Origin: Ophioderma brevispina
Lineage: Eukaryota > Echinodermata > Ophiuroidea > Amphilepidida > Ophiodermatidae
DNA length: 64,000 nucleotides
Assembly: GCA_023653785.1 (NCBI GenBank)
Contig: JAMKCH010078666.1
Coordinates: 1 to 64,000, forward strand
Direction of reading: 5' to 3'
Below the pieces are notes generated by a model. It made no database searches. It had not been told where the DNA came from and worked only from the letters and a program-made list of their open reading frames with translations. Numbering within the stretch: position 1 is the stretch's first letter; the number at the start of each line of letters is the position of its first letter. Made by a program: the position numbers and the translations under genes. This document shows positions 1-11,867 of the stretch, piece by piece.

Positions 1-47
1 GATTTTTAGGCACACTTGATATGTGAAATCTCTCGTTGCACATTTAA
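1..47 (-). mobile_element. Truncated end of a TTAA-type MITE (GGTGCAACGAGAG family)
   Basis: The first 47 bases, read on the minus strand, match the terminal inverted repeat of the complete copy at 50,030-50,377: a GTGCAACGAGAGATTTC core followed by CACATATCA. The terminal TTAA lies at 44-47. The rest of the element lies outside the window. Confidence 0.6.
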
Positions 48-584
48 TTTACTAAAGAAAATAGTCTTACGCATAACGTTCATCCCAAATAAGTACTTCT
101 GCCACAGGGTCTTGAGATCTCTTGTTCCTGTTGTATCTGTGGAAGGCTCTATGGGACCCTGAGGTCAAGATGTTTCCCCTGCCCATCACTCATAATGGTA
201 GGTAAAGTTGGCATGGACAGTAGACAGAACACCAATCATTGCAGAGTCACCAACTGATGTAAAAGTGAAAAATACAAATCTACTGTGAAAATGAACACGG
301 CACTTGGCTATTACCTGGTGCCTTTTTGATGAACAATGTTATGACCATGAGTATGTATAGTGGACAATAGGTCTCCAAATGGAAAAACCTCAATTCACAA
401 TTTTTTTTTTGTTTGCAGGACTTGTTCAATTTGATGTCGTAATACATGATCACAGATCAACCGAGACATTGACCCATCACTCACCCCATCAAACCTGAGA
501 TTTTATTTCTTTTTGGCATAAAAATTCCCTAGTATGATGCCACACAAACACAAGTATGGGTTTTGTTAATTGCATATTTGTACA
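48..584. other. No recognisable feature
   Basis: AT-rich single-copy-looking sequence with a short T run near 400. I see no convincing coding, RNA or repeat signal here. Confidence 0.4.
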
Positions 585-787
585 TTAATCTAAATAAGGG
601 GACGGACCTGTATACACAGGCACAAGTGCCCAATTCTCTTTCGAAGCGATTGGGACTCCACCATATATATGTTGTAGGGGGAGCACCTTACTCAAGGGTA
701 AAACACATGCGCCTCAGCGGGCGCTTGAACCCACAACCTTTGGCATGGGGGTGGGTGCTTTTCAACTGGACCACATGTGCCTAATAT
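585..787 (-). mobile_element. tRNA-derived SINE-like element
   Basis: Read on the minus strand, the segment starts with a tRNA-like head (GTGGTCCAGTTGAAAAGC, compatible with an A box) and continues with a B-box-like GTGGGTTCAAGCGCCC. A body containing 'CCTTGAGTAAGGTGCTCC' follows. The 'tRNA head plus CCTTGAG(C/T)AAGGCAC body' arrangement is characteristic of widespread animal SINEs. The 73-codon open frame on the plus strand here is incidental. No target duplication was identified. Confidence 0.6.
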
Positions 788-954
788 TAATCAATGAGTG
801 TAATACACAATATTTACACTCAGTTGCACTCATGTAAAATTGGTATATCTGCTTTAAATTTGGGGTATATTGGTAATGGCCTTTCCTAATAAAAAAAAAG
901 AAACACTACTGTGGTATAGGGTGGGGACCTCTAAGAGGCCTCTTCCTCAAAATT

Positions 955-1322
955 GAATTCAGCAGTGGCGAAAAAAATTTCTTTTTGACATTGGGGGGAT
1001 GGGGTTGAGTGAAAATACGTGAATGAAATGGGGTTTTGCTGAAAAGATTTATACAGAACATGTGAGCGCGAAGCGCGCTTAAACATGCATTTTAGAAGCT
1101 GAAATAATTAAAATATAATTGTAATGAGAACAAAAGTGTGTTGCGAAGCACGTTTACAGAAAATTTACCATTTTTAAAACTATTATGGTAAAATATGAGG
1201 TTTAGTTGGGTCAAAACACATGACATGCGGCATCAAACATGGGGGGATGATCGTATTGCCATCCCCCTCATCAAATTATATTGGGATACCCCCCCCCATC
1301 CCCGGGATTTACGCTAGGAAGT
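955..1322. mobile_element. MITE-like element with GGGGGGAT / ATCCCC ends
   Basis: The left side holds 'cagtggcg' and 'ttggggggatgggg'. The right side holds 'atcccccc..catccccgggatttacgc'. Between them lie AT-rich sequence and two 'gcgaagc(g/a)cg' motifs (1,069 and 1,143). This arrangement is typical of a non-autonomous DNA transposon with G-rich ends. The inverted repeats are imperfect and the exact limits are uncertain. Confidence 0.4.
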
Positions 1323-1327
1323 CAGAG

Positions 1328-1470
1328 GACAGGGTTGCTGGTTTTGTGTGAGCTAGTCACATGTGGGAGTTCAAGTCTGGACAATGGACTCAATACATCT
1401 CAAGTTCTTACCTTTAAATTAGGCTCCAGATTGCCTGCTAAGATATGGCAGTGACTCGGTGAGTACCAAC
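1328..1470 (+). repeat. Possible tRNA-like SINE remnant
   Basis: A B-box-like GGGAGTTCAAGTCTGG occurs at about 1,366, preceded by 'gtgtgagctagtcacatg', which could be a decayed A-box region. The evidence is weak and could be chance. Confidence 0.2.
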
Positions 1471-3185
1471 TGCCAAAGATTGTATGTTGAGAAATAACTA
1501 CAATCAATCACAACCTTGATGGCTACGATTTCTTGTATGCAATATAAAAGAAAAGAAAATGAGTACAATTATTTTGACATGAATTATCTTGCATACATTT
1601 GCTCTGTAGGGGTCTACATGGGTGGACAAAAAACTATGGCTGTCACAGTGTTGCAAGATTTATGAATGGCCGTCACTGGATAGGCAAGTGTCAATATGTC
1701 ACAAGATAAGAACAGCTGTGTCGCCGAGTTGTCACTAGATAAGAATGGCTTTGTGGCGAGGTCACAAGTGCGAATTTACCCATGTAGAGCCCCACTATGT
1801 GGTAATGACTCACAATACAAAGCATGCCTTGTTAGGGTTACAAACTATGTTGATTGATAACAACACATTGTTTAATGCATTGACAATCCTGGATACATCA
1901 CTTGAAATGATTAGAAAAGTTATAAGAATTGGCTAAGTACTTACATCAAGCCACACATCCCAGAACCAACTGTTAATGTTGGGAGCTGAATTCAACTACT
2001 CCACCAGATGAGATAAGTCTTCCTGTGAGTATGCTATTGGTCGTTGCTTTTTGCTCGCACCCGGACTGTGATGTCATTTGCGGACTACCATCAGGGTAAG
2101 AAAAGTTATGCTACCAAAATTGGAACAAAATGCAACAAAAATGTGTAAGTGATTGAGATACTTAGTTGTAGCACTTTATAAGTGCTTTATTATATTTAAT
2201 GCACAGCATGAAACTACTTGGCGAGCTGGGACATAGAAGCAAAAATGTGTAATAAATTGGCCATATGACAGTGTGTGTCATTAAATGTGGTATACCACGC
2301 TTGGAGGCCATTTATGTTCATAAAATCAAAAGGCACATGTCCTGGGCCTAAAATTTCACTTTTTTTTTAAATGGTTAATAAATTTATGAACTTTCTTATG
2401 AAAACCAAATCTGCACTTTGATGAGTAAAGTGGGGGGATGAGGTTGTCGATTACGATGCAGCTTCCAACTCATCAAAATAATGGATTTCTATAGGATGAT
2501 TGAACTTTTTTCTGGTATTGTATGGAGTTATGGACACATATATTTGTGCCAAAAAGTTTTGTGATGGTTTTGACTAATCCTTGTTTTACGTTATTTTGTG
2601 AAGTTACGTCTTGGCATTTATGTTTTGTAAGGTAGATTATGTCAAAGTATACCACTACAATATGAGAGAAAATTGGTTGATTTTAACACTTTCAATACTT
2701 GTGATAATGTTATGTTTACAAAATGATTATCCGACTTAATATGGAAATGATTGACTTGCTGGGGTTGAAAATAAACTAGGCTGTTTCACCATACTTTGCT
2801 GGAGTTAAATTTGTCTTTTTTGAGACATTGGTAACTATTTGAAGGCAAAGGTTCAGAAAAGTTTTTTAAATAAAAAGTTTTTTATTTTTTTAATTCTCAT
2901 TTGTTTTTGAAGATTCTTTTGAGAAGAAAAAAAGTGGATAGCACAAAGAATCTTTTGTTATGGGAAAAAAATTTTATTTAAAATCTGGTTCACAGGCTTT
3001 AAATCACCAAATAAGTAACATGTGATTTTTACTCCAGTTATTGTGGCTTTATAAATTTTTTTAAAGTGAAATTTGCAGGTTTGGTGAGGTGTAATCTTTT
3101 GTTTACAAAGAAATGCAAGGACAATTTTGGTTTGCCAAATGACCCCAGAAATTGTGACCTATTTGGCAATGATTTAGATCTAACA
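1471..3185. other. AT-rich non-coding stretch
   Basis: No coding signal was recognised apart from the dispersed-repeat match listed at 2,255-2,450. Several homopolymer T/A runs occur between 2,360 and 2,960. Short open frames here are not supported by anything else. Confidence 0.4.
2255..2450 (+). repeat. Dispersed repeat, copy 1 (partner at 9,945-10,130)
   Basis: Both copies share an ordered series of short matches: 'gtgtgt..ttaataaatgtggt', 'aaaatcaaa.gcacat', 'ggcctaaattt', a run of 'aaatctgaacttcct'-like sequence, and a 'aaagtngggggg' block. Divergence is high, so the relation is moderately supported only. Confidence 0.35.
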
Positions 3186-3189
3186 GTAG

Positions 3190-3535
3190 TAGTACTAGTA
3201 AAACCAAAATTTTAAATCCTCACTAAGTCCCCACTAATGAGGGTGGCCGGATTCACCTCACATTCACAGCAATACTGTTGTGTGAGGATTTATTGGAGCA
3301 AACGATAATTGACCGGATGCCCTTCATGACATCAATGTGCTGGATGGCCGCCATTAGCTCTCCAGAGCCGACGCCCTTGTAGGTAGATCTTCTTTTTAGT
3401 TCTACCAGGATAACCAGCTACCCTCCTCATCGGATTTCCTTAGAATTCCTAATGGGGGTGACGGTTCATCCGCTGACAACCTGGCCCTGGTTACCAGGAT
3501 ACCAGTAGCAGGCCCTTAAAGACACCTGACCTAAC
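3190..3535 (-). mobile_element. LINE-tail repeat (SINE or LINE 3'-UTR fragment), copy 1
   Basis: This matches 40,986-41,370 along its length: a CCGG-bearing hairpin tail, a 'tgtgtgaggatttattggagca' block, 'aattgaccggatgccctt', a 'gacgcccttgtaggtagatct' block and 'taaccagctaccct', ending in 'ccagtagcaggccct'. The low-coordinate end resembles the 3' tail of the LINE at 54,607-56,790, so the element reads on the minus strand. It lacks the ~90-bp block containing 'gcctttggcaaaa' that is present in copy 2. It could be a SINE that borrows the LINE tail, or a piece of a LINE 3' untranslated region. Confidence 0.6.
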
Positions 3536-5020
3536 AGCCAAAAATGATATGTTGGCAGACAGATCTCAGTGAAGTATACAGGCTTCTTCACAAAATTTTC
3601 ATAACTGTCTAAAAGGTCCTCTTAACCAAACAAAGACTTAGAACCAATATGCTGAAGGAACAGTTTATTTACACATATCTACTTTCAAGTCATATCAATG
3701 TCCCTTATTTGCAGAAGATCACAAACAGCCTTGTTGAGAGTTTTGAACAAACCTTTCCAAAGTAGGGCAAGCCTGGTTTGTAGTGTTCCCTGGTGTCGTC
3801 AGAGAACTTAAGTGAAACTAGTTGTTTGTGAACAAGGCATGACTCGTCCACAGCAGTGAAAGCGTTGCCATCATTACTTGTCAAACGCTGGCCTCGATGC
3901 GCACTACACCACGGAAGCGAGATTTCAATTGGAACTCAGTAACTCACTCACAACAAATGTCAAACTTGCTGTTCCTGAATCTGAAAATTTAATGGTGAAA
4001 TTATATGAGTACATTGTAAACTGTTGTGCAATTAAAATAGGATGGGTGAAGGGGCAATCAAGTATGAGCTATTAAATCTCAATTCCCTTGGCACATTCCG
4101 TACTTTCATTCAACTAATGTATTTAGAAAATAACACCCCCCTGTTTTTGGGTCTGGTATATGATACCCCATCACCAAGGGTCATTTCAGTTCATTGTATG
4201 TACAAGTGAACCTCTGACTGTGTCCTTGGTAAGATGACTTATTGTAAAACTCATAGTGAATGATCTTACTCTACTAACTTAAACAAATCTAACATACTAC
4301 TGAGCATTTGGCTGAAGGGAAAATGATGACCGGTTTGGACTCTTATCGTGGTCATCATGTTTAGTAAACTTAAATTTCATATACATAGTCCTTTGATCCT
4401 TGGTTCCAATGACTTTGAGATCATCCCACTGAATTCATAACATATCCTTTGACCTTGGTCCACGAACCTTTGAGATCATCCACATTTGAAGGAACTCTAT
4501 TGCACCTTCATCCCCAAGTCTTGTTTAAATCGGACTTACACTTTCCAAAGAGCCTTGAAAAACCAAACTACCAAACTGGAACACCACATAAAACATGACC
4601 GCACATGAGCTTTTGACTTGGTCTCTGACCTTTGACCTCGTCCCAGGGAACCCTATCATGGGTAGCGCTGCATGGTAAGGGTTCCATGGAAGATACTTGG
4701 ACCCCTTAACCCCACCTTTAGTCTGAAAACAAGGGGTCCAAACCAGCCAACAAGGGGTCCCACGTGATTTACAGTGGTAAAATTTTTTCTCGACCCTGGT
4801 ACAGTCTATGCTATAGCCTAATAAAGTGGGGCCAGTTGGAGTGCACCTTAAGTTTAATTCACCTTCAATCCAAAAAGGACATTATCTTGACTTGTCATCA
4901 TCTCCCTTATTTGACAAAACAAAAATCAAGAGACTCATGCCACACAACACTGCAAGGCAAAGCAAAGAAGGAATGGCAAACAGAATGACAACTTTTATCC
5001 CAGACAAGTTTATTCAGCTA
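3536..5020. other. Non-coding stretch with a GACCTTTGACC-rich repeat segment
   Basis: Mostly unremarkable. From about 4,385 to 4,645 it carries 'ctttgaccttggtcc', 'ctctgacctttgacctcgtccc' and related phrases, typical of a dispersed repeat also represented at 25,230-25,800, 39,190-39,860 and 52,985-53,050. A palindromic 'aaggggtcc' phrase recurs at 4,730-4,760. Confidence 0.4.
4626..4638 (-). promoter_or_regulatory. Perfect DR1-type nuclear receptor half-site pair (sequence match only)
   Basis: TGACCTTTGACCT is two TGACCT half-sites separated by one base, i.e. AGGTCA-A-AGGTCA on the minus strand. DR1 elements bind RXR, HNF4 and PPAR-type receptors in animals. The site sits inside a dispersed repeat and no gene is attached, so function is unproven. 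Confidence 0.3.
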
Positions 5021-5027
5021 AACAATA

Positions 5028-6060
5028 ATAATAATATATAATATTTATTTCTTATATAGCCCATTACATCTAAATCTCAATGCGCTTTACAATTTAAAAA
5101 ACATAAATTTCACACAATACATAATAGTTAACCATTTAAACAGATGATACTCATTAAAACACTAATAGCAGCATTTTTAAACAATATTACGCTCGTATAT
5201 TCCCACTTAAACTGTAAAAGGCCAAAACACTCTCAAATAACAACAGCCACCTTTTGTTAAAAAACACACAGATGCTCAAAAAAAAAGCCAAATAAGGATT
5301 CAAAATTTTAGTCAACCGTTATACAAGCGAAACAATTAAAATCAGCAAAGCATTTTTGAAAAGATGCTTTTCAGGAGACACTTGAAGTGATTGACTGAGT
5401 TTGCAGATCTGATATATCAGAAGAGTATTCCCTCCACTACAGAGCGTCATATTGGAAACCTCTCAACACCGTAACTTTGTATTGCACTTAGCAGAACACT
5501 CCAATAGATTTTGTTAGGAGAACGCCAACAACGTATTGGTTGATATGCGGTTAATTAGTTCTTTTAAACAATAAGAAGGGGCTAGAAATCATGTAAAACT
5601 TTGAAAGCAATCAAGAGCACCTTGTACACATTCGCTGCTCAAGCGGGAGCCCACAGTTAAGTTTGTACAAAACGGATCCTTAAGTTAATATGATCACGAG
5701 ATTTCTCGCGAGAAACCAGGCGCGCGTTCCCGAATTTTGAATACGCTGACATTAGCATCTCATAATTGGCAAAGCCAACGAGAAGACTGTTGCCAGCAGC
5801 TATTCTGTAGCTAACGAATGCGTGTACAAGGCGCTCAGTTGATTTTCTATCCAAATACTTGGCAAACCCGAGCCAATTCTATTGAAACAGCAAAGGACGC
5901 CGATCTTCTAGTGAGAGAGTTCAGAGGATCACCCGTATCATGACAAGATTACTATCAATTACAACACCACGATCACGAGCTGCAGCCGATGGTTCAATGT
6001 GGCATTACCAATAGTAATTGATGGAAGTGACTGGGTCGTAATAAAACATTACTACAACAG
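5028..6060 (-). mobile_element. Decayed CR1/L2-like LINE, reverse transcriptase C-terminal part and 3' tail
   Basis: On the minus strand a series of conserved non-LTR retrotransposon blocks appears in order. 'ARDRGVVIDSNL' lies at about 5,950-5,990. An open stretch at 5,854-5,657 contains 'RLVHAFVSYRI..GNSLLVG' and a counterpart of the 'ARLV..K..DHI' block. 'KVLLIAFKVLH' lies at about 5,600, and near 5,350-5,400 is a 'SANSVNHFKCLLKSIF' block typical of the RT C-terminus. The element ends in a '(g)taaagcgcattgag...gctatataa' 3' tail with an ATT microsatellite at 5,025-5,040. The family encodes an endonuclease and reverse transcriptase that copy RNA into chromosomal breaks. Here the 5' two thirds, including the catalytic FADD region, are missing, and stops and frameshifts interrupt the remainder, so it is a dead 5'-truncated copy. 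Confidence 0.85.
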
Positions 6061-7910
6061 GCTTTTAGGGCACCACATCCTCAAAATGCTGTTTATGCCC
6101 GTTGGTGTTGAGGCTGCCGATTCATAGGGTTTGGCACAATACTAAATTTTTCCCATTTTAGAATGCTTTATTTCAGAGTTTGCCCTTTCTAACCTGTGAA
6201 GCCAAAGTTCAAAACATTTTGAGGCACATAACCACCCAGGCTTCCACACAAGGGACCGTGTATATACGACACTTAGCCTAGCCTAGGCTACATTCAGTAC
6301 ATAACAACATTATGAACCATGACACATGGGAAATACAGCCCAAGAAAATGGTTTTTTCATTTTGAGGAAATTAACTCAAAATGCCCACTACAAACAGAGA
6401 AAAAACATAATTCGCTTACTAACAAATGACAGGGTTTTGCATTTTTGAAAGTTTATTAAAAGATGAAATCCTTTAGGAAAGTTTCCCATCAACATTTCAA
6501 TTTCATGTCCGTCGGCCATTTGGACTCCTTAGATGTCAGTCTTGATGAATTTTTTGATGGCTCAAGGGCAGTTTTTATGAATGAATAACTTGTGTGATAT
6601 TTGGGGTACGGCCAAAGAAGTTGGCTGAGACAAAACTTGCGCTTTAAAAGTTGTTAAGGTTTGGAATCAGTACACATTTATCTCCGGTAGTATTAAATTA
6701 AAATTGTAAGGTTTAATTCCACCATAGTAACATGGACGTTGTGGTTTAACTGAGTGCGTAGAAATTTTTTGGACCCCCAAACCCCCTCCCATTGTGAAAT
6801 TTAGATGCAGTCAATAATTAGCTAATTCCAACATCGGCGTCCTGGACCCGAAAAGCAAGAAAAACGCGACCACAGAAACCTATGCACCTTAACCCCCAGG
6901 TCTGGGTTTAAATCGCGACTTAAAACTTTTTTGAAGGGACGTTGAAAAACATATGGACATGCGCACCTATCGCAATATCCCTCTATGCTTTTCCATCGGG
7001 GATAAGAATGGCCGATTGTGACTTTCTTTAACTTTACAACTTTTTTCCTTCAAAGTACTAATTTTACAAAATTTTGCTTGGTTCTTCAAAGAGCCGTATT
7101 GATCTTACATTATTCACTTGATTTGTTGTAATCTATTCTTTAAAGAACTAACAAGTTCTATATTAATTCCATATTAAAAACAAAACTTATAAATGATTAA
7201 AGTACATGGCAACAAATATAAGATGTGTGTTGTTTGATTCCCTAATTCGATTTTCTATACATTACATCTGACATATAGATGTTCCTGTCCCATAATAGTT
7301 TGTCCTAGTATCCCAGGCCGTGTGTTGTAGGTGAAGATTGTGACAACTTCCTTCTACTGGCTTCCCCTATGTGGCATCTGTCAATAACAAATCCAAAACT
7401 ATTAGCCTACATGTATTTCACCCAGAGGGAGTGTGTTTGGAATCAATCCAATGAGCATTGCAATGTTCCTAGACTGTACTGTACTAAACACATGTCAGTT
7501 ACTTTAGGAGTAAAAGTGTTTAAAAAGTTTAAGAACCATAGATATTTCATTAATCAATGATTAAAAATACCCTAAGTACTAATGCGTTGTGGGCTAAAAA
7601 GTGAGCATTAAAGTCAGGGATTTTAGCTGTGTTACAAATAGGACTTGCATGGGATCACAGACCCAATTGAGAAGAAATTCCCAAAAACTGGTGCACCCTC
7701 TGATTGAACCCAAGCCATGCATTAAACCCCCCTTTGTAAGAACTTTTACGGTTGATTAATATCGCACTGTGTTTTTTTTTTACTACTAGTTTTGTGTTTC
7801 TTTTACTGATGCCAATTTTAAAGGAAACAAACAATTTTGTTCAGCTATATGATCAGGGGAATGACAAACATCAAAATGAAATCAGAACATAATTAGAGCC
7901 AGTTCAGACA
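6061..7910. other. AT-rich non-coding stretch
   Basis: No coding, RNA or repeat structure that I can support. Short open frames such as 7,369-7,560 lack splice context or recognisable protein similarity. Confidence 0.4.
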
Positions 7911-7914
7911 TTTA

Positions 7915-8260
7915 CCAGTGGCATTAACCGCTTTTTCAGGGGGTGACAAAGGGGGGGGGGGGGGCCACATATTTTCAAGGGGGAAATTCTATATTCACTT
8001 TGTTAGTACAGTATAGCCTTATGTTGTTTGCATGTAAATGGGCATGTGTGCAGGAGAAAAATCCACTAATTTCCACAGGGAGCACAAGAGGGGATGCAAG
8101 ATTTCACAAAGCTGCCCCCCAAGGTTGCCACGCATTTACCCTTTTAGAAACTTATCCCAAACCTGGTGCCTAAGGAGCAGGGGGTCTACGGCAGACATTC
8201 ATACACCTTACCCCTAAAAGGCCGGGGGGGGGGAAGAATCCGCCCCCGTCAAATTTTTTG
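7915..8260. repeat. G-run-rich repeat fragments
   Basis: The segment opens with 'agtggcatt' and 'ctttttcagggggtgac', followed by a G14 run (about 7,950-7,963) and a G9 run at 8,223. It resembles fragments of the oligo-G MITE family seen at 49,450 and 63,070, but no matching end pair was found. Confidence 0.3.
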
Positions 8261-8376
8261 TCTTATCTCACCGATTTGTTATTTTTTTCCGCCGAACTGC
8301 ATGACTTTTTTCTTTTGAAACTTTGCTCGATTTTTAAGCCATTTTGATTAAAAATGGATCGTTATTTTAAGCCCAA

Positions 8377-8470
8377 CTTAATTGGTCGAGCTATGCGTTG
8401 CAAAAAATATTGGGCGAGACGAGTCGAGCCCAATATTTACAACTTATAGCGAGAGACCACTTAATTGGCC
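8377..8470. repeat. Foldback (inverted repeat hairpin)
   Basis: The arms AAATATTGGGC and GCCCAATATTT flank a short 'gagacgagtc' centre. The complementarity extends outward with mismatches through 'tggtcgagctatgcgttg' against 'caacttatagcgagagacca' to 'ttaattgg' on both sides. The result is an imperfect hairpin of roughly 38-nt arms. Confidence 0.65.
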
Positions 8471-8474
8471 GTAA

Positions 8475-10785
8475 GAAATCATTCACATTTTATCATTTCA
8501 TGTTTTGGATCAATATTTTCCCACACTTGGACTCCTCAAAAACATTGATAATGAAACAAAATTCAGACCAAAACGGTTATAATGGGTTACTAATTGCGCA
8601 TGCGTGCGAACGAGAAAGGGAAAGCTTTTCCCATTGAAATTACACGGACCAGCAGAAATCAGGGGGTTTTTTTTTTGTGCTATTGGATACGTTACACGAT
8701 GTTTTATCTTATTTATGTGTGAAGAGCATGAGAACGCAACATTGACACATATAGGCCAAAAAATCAAAAATTTGCGTGAAAAAAAAATGGCCAAAAAAAC
8801 CTTTGAATTGTGCGGGTTTTTTTGTAGCATTTTTCAATTTTTGCATGAGGTCAGGGTCGAGTCACTGTGCTCACTACAGGATATGTTTTGTACTTTTTTT
8901 GTTATCATGGACTCAGGGAGGGTCATAGCTATCATGGCTACCACACAATGATAGTCATCAATCCGTTTCGAGATACAAGGGGGGGGGAATCCCCAAAGAA
9001 ATTATTGTCTCTAAACAGAAAGAAGACATCGGATTCACAGATTTTGTAAACAGCACACCCCCACCCCACCTTGAGTATTTACTGAACATTGATTTCCTTT
9101 TGAAATTTGGGTATACCATAGGAAAGCTTAGAGTTTATTTTCCATTGGTAGTCAAAATATACAAACGTTCCCATTATGACATCACTGTGACCTCATACGT
9201 AATGCATGAAATATTTGGATTAAGGTGAATATTTTGCAATTTTACTGACTAAAAAACATTAATTTACAAGACTTTCAAGGCTCTGCATATACAACTAGCA
9301 TTATCCCATCATTATAGCCAAAAAAACTCTGCAAACCAGATATTCCTAACTTTTTTGAGAAAATTGGAATCTTCCTCCCCTATTCTAAACAAATATAAAT
9401 TACCTTAAATCATTTGGCACTAGAAAAGGGGGTTTTTAGTAGGGCAAAGAAATTAAAAAGATGGGTAGTGCTACCACCCCAACTCCTTCGATATGAAGTT
9501 TAATGTATGGATTCCATTTTAAACTTTGCAGCCTTTTTTAACTCTGGTCAATTCTGTATACAGGTCATTATGCAAACAGTAATCAAAGTCTTTGGAAACT
9601 TCTCAAACCAACTGCCAAGACTAGGCTTGTTTGGACTCATTTGAAATTATAAAAAAAGAAAAATTAAAAACATAATGTTTGAAAAAAAAAAAATATTTTA
9701 AACTAGTATATGCCTAAGTCACCACAATTCCCCTGTGGTTTAACGACCGATGATAAATGACAGTGCACTGTCCTTTACTTTAAATTTGACCCCCTTGCTA
9801 TGATTTCATGATTACTTCTGATGAAATTAAGTCAAAAAACAAAAAGAAACCTGAATACCCATGTCTTCCTTTGAGGCCTCTGCCAAAGTCTCTTCTTAAT
9901 TGGTTCAGCCATTTGTATATTTTGAGCAAATATGTGCTCTAAATTGGTCCAGTGTGTGTTTAATAAATGTGGTCTAATCACATTTTGGACATTTTTTGTA
10001 TCATAACATCAAAGCACACATTTCTGTGGACCTAAATTTTGATCTAGGGTAATGAGGAAAAATCTGAACTTCCTTCTGACAGACACAATCTCATTCTATG
10101 ATAAAGTTGGGAGGGGGAAGGTTGTGAATTGGGTCACCCCGCACCCTTGAATCACTTGAACATTATTTGATGAAGCAGTAATAACTTACAAAATTCTAAA
10201 ACCAGAATGTATTTTTTGGAAAAGTTTCCAAAATGTCATCTTGGTATTGTAATATAAGTTTTTTGGTGAGCTATTTTTCATGATTGGAAATATGTAAGAA
10301 CTAACCTATTATGTTCATCAAAAGGGTTGTGACACAAACAGTATATATCATTAAAAATGTAAAACCATAATATATCTTAAAATATTTTTTAGCATTTTGG
10401 GTAATCATGAGCAAATCAGAGATTTTTTGTATCAGTGATAATGAATTTTGAATCCCCAAATTTGTTTATTGTTCCAGATATTACTCCCAAGACAAGTTTA
10501 GTAAATACCCATAATCTTATTTCATTCTCTATTGATGCCCATTGCGTATTTACACTGTTTGGTTACTTTATGGGTATAATCTCAAAACATGGCTACTGTT
10601 TTGTTGTAATATGTTCATGAAAGCACCCATACTCCCCTGGGAGTGTCGCCCCCAGTATGGGCTTTATAATGATATCTTTTGATAGTATCACCCCCATGAC
10701 AGCGTTGAGGAAAGCCCCTATATCCTTAACTTCCTGCCTTGTAGGGGATCCCCATGAATAGTGACAACCAGCTGGGTGATTTAGG
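8475..10785. other. AT-rich non-coding stretch
   Basis: Holds overlapping short frames on both strands at 8,510-8,950 with no recognisable domain, a G9 run at 8,980 and the dispersed-repeat match at 9,945-10,130. Nothing else is supportable. Confidence 0.35.
9945..10130 (+). repeat. Dispersed repeat, copy 2 (partner at 2,255-2,450)
   Basis: See the description at 2,255. It shares ordered short blocks including 'gtgtgtttaataaatgtggt' and 'gtggacctaaatttt', and ends in a G-rich 'ttgggagggggaaggttgt'. Confidence 0.35.
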
Positions 10786-10790
10786 CTGCT

Positions 10791-11467
10791 TTAAAGGGAC
10801 AGAAAATATTCAAACATACTAAAGTAAACTTTTACTACAATCACTTCCACTTATTAGAAACTAATATGGATGTTCATATTTTGTGAAACTTGCTGGATGG
10901 CTGTTGTCATGTGTGGTTGTTTTTTAGGGTCACAAACTCCAAGGGTTTGAAACTCCGGAGGTGAAAATTTAATCCAATTATTTTACTTCACTCCAAATTG
11001 TGTCCACACGATGGCCAAAACTCTGAATCATCCCCCTGACCATTCTCCTCCGCTTCTCATATCGGAGTGTAGACCGAAGTCAACATACGGAAGCCGTGGA
11101 CTTTCCTGTGTGATATTCAAACACAAGAATTTTGACCTTGAGAGGTCACCTCCACTCACTATCCCCGAAGCTGTACACACAGTACGACGCTCCAAAACAC
11201 TCCAGAGTGTTATCGGAGTTTGAACTTCACCCCAAGTTTTTTAGGGGGATAAACCCTGCTAGACCCTCGATAAAACTCTGGAGTGTAAAACCCCAAATGC
11301 GTCCACACGGTCAAAAACCCTGATCGACACTCCAGAGTTTTGAAAGTTTCAGCCTCTGTGTGGACACGACTGTGTGGTTCTGAAATACTTTCAACAAGGA
11401 CAATAAGTTTGAAGTGATATTAGTAAGGGTTTCTTTTAGCACTTTTCTTGTCATACTGTCCCTTTAA
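10791..11467. mobile_element. TTAA-flanked MITE, AGGGACAG family
   Basis: A TTAA at 10,791-10,794 is followed by AGGGACAG. The right end reads CTGTCCCT followed by TTAA at 11,464-11,467, so the inverted repeat sits exactly against TTAA on both sides. The interior contains several 'actccagagt' / 'actctggagt' palindromic phrases and 'gtccacacg' motifs near both sides of the centre. TTAA duplication is the signature of piggyBac and Kolobok transposases; the element encodes no transposase, so it is non-autonomous. Confidence 0.7.
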
Positions 11468-11703
11468 ATGGCTAATCTAGCATTTCAATTTGGGAAAAAA
11501 TAAATTTAAATTAAACAAAACAAACAGATATTTGGGAAAGGAGTAAGTATGAAAAGTATATGACAGTCAATTAGTTACCTAGCTTTGCTTTAATTTCCTG
11601 TAGATTTGTTTTTAAATTTTGTTTGCTTTGATTTAAATTATTCTGCTTGAATCAAAATGTCATGCCCACTAATATACCATTTACCCCTTTTACTACTTTA
11701 CTA

Positions 11704-11757
11704 CTTTTGAATAAGAAAATTTGTTGACAGCTTTTGAATAAGAAAATTTGTTGACAG
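11704..11757. repeat. Perfect 27-bp tandem duplication
   Basis: The 27-base unit starting 'cttttgaataagaaaattt' occurs twice with no mismatch (11,704-11,730 and 11,731-11,757). It is probably a recent replication-slippage event. Confidence 0.9.
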
Positions 11758-11867
11758 CTTTTACTCATTTTTGTAAAAGAAATTGACTCAATGATGGAAA
11801 ACAGATGAGGATTATTTTTAGAGTCTATATACCACAAGTTTTACACATTTGCCTTCAATGATAGCAA

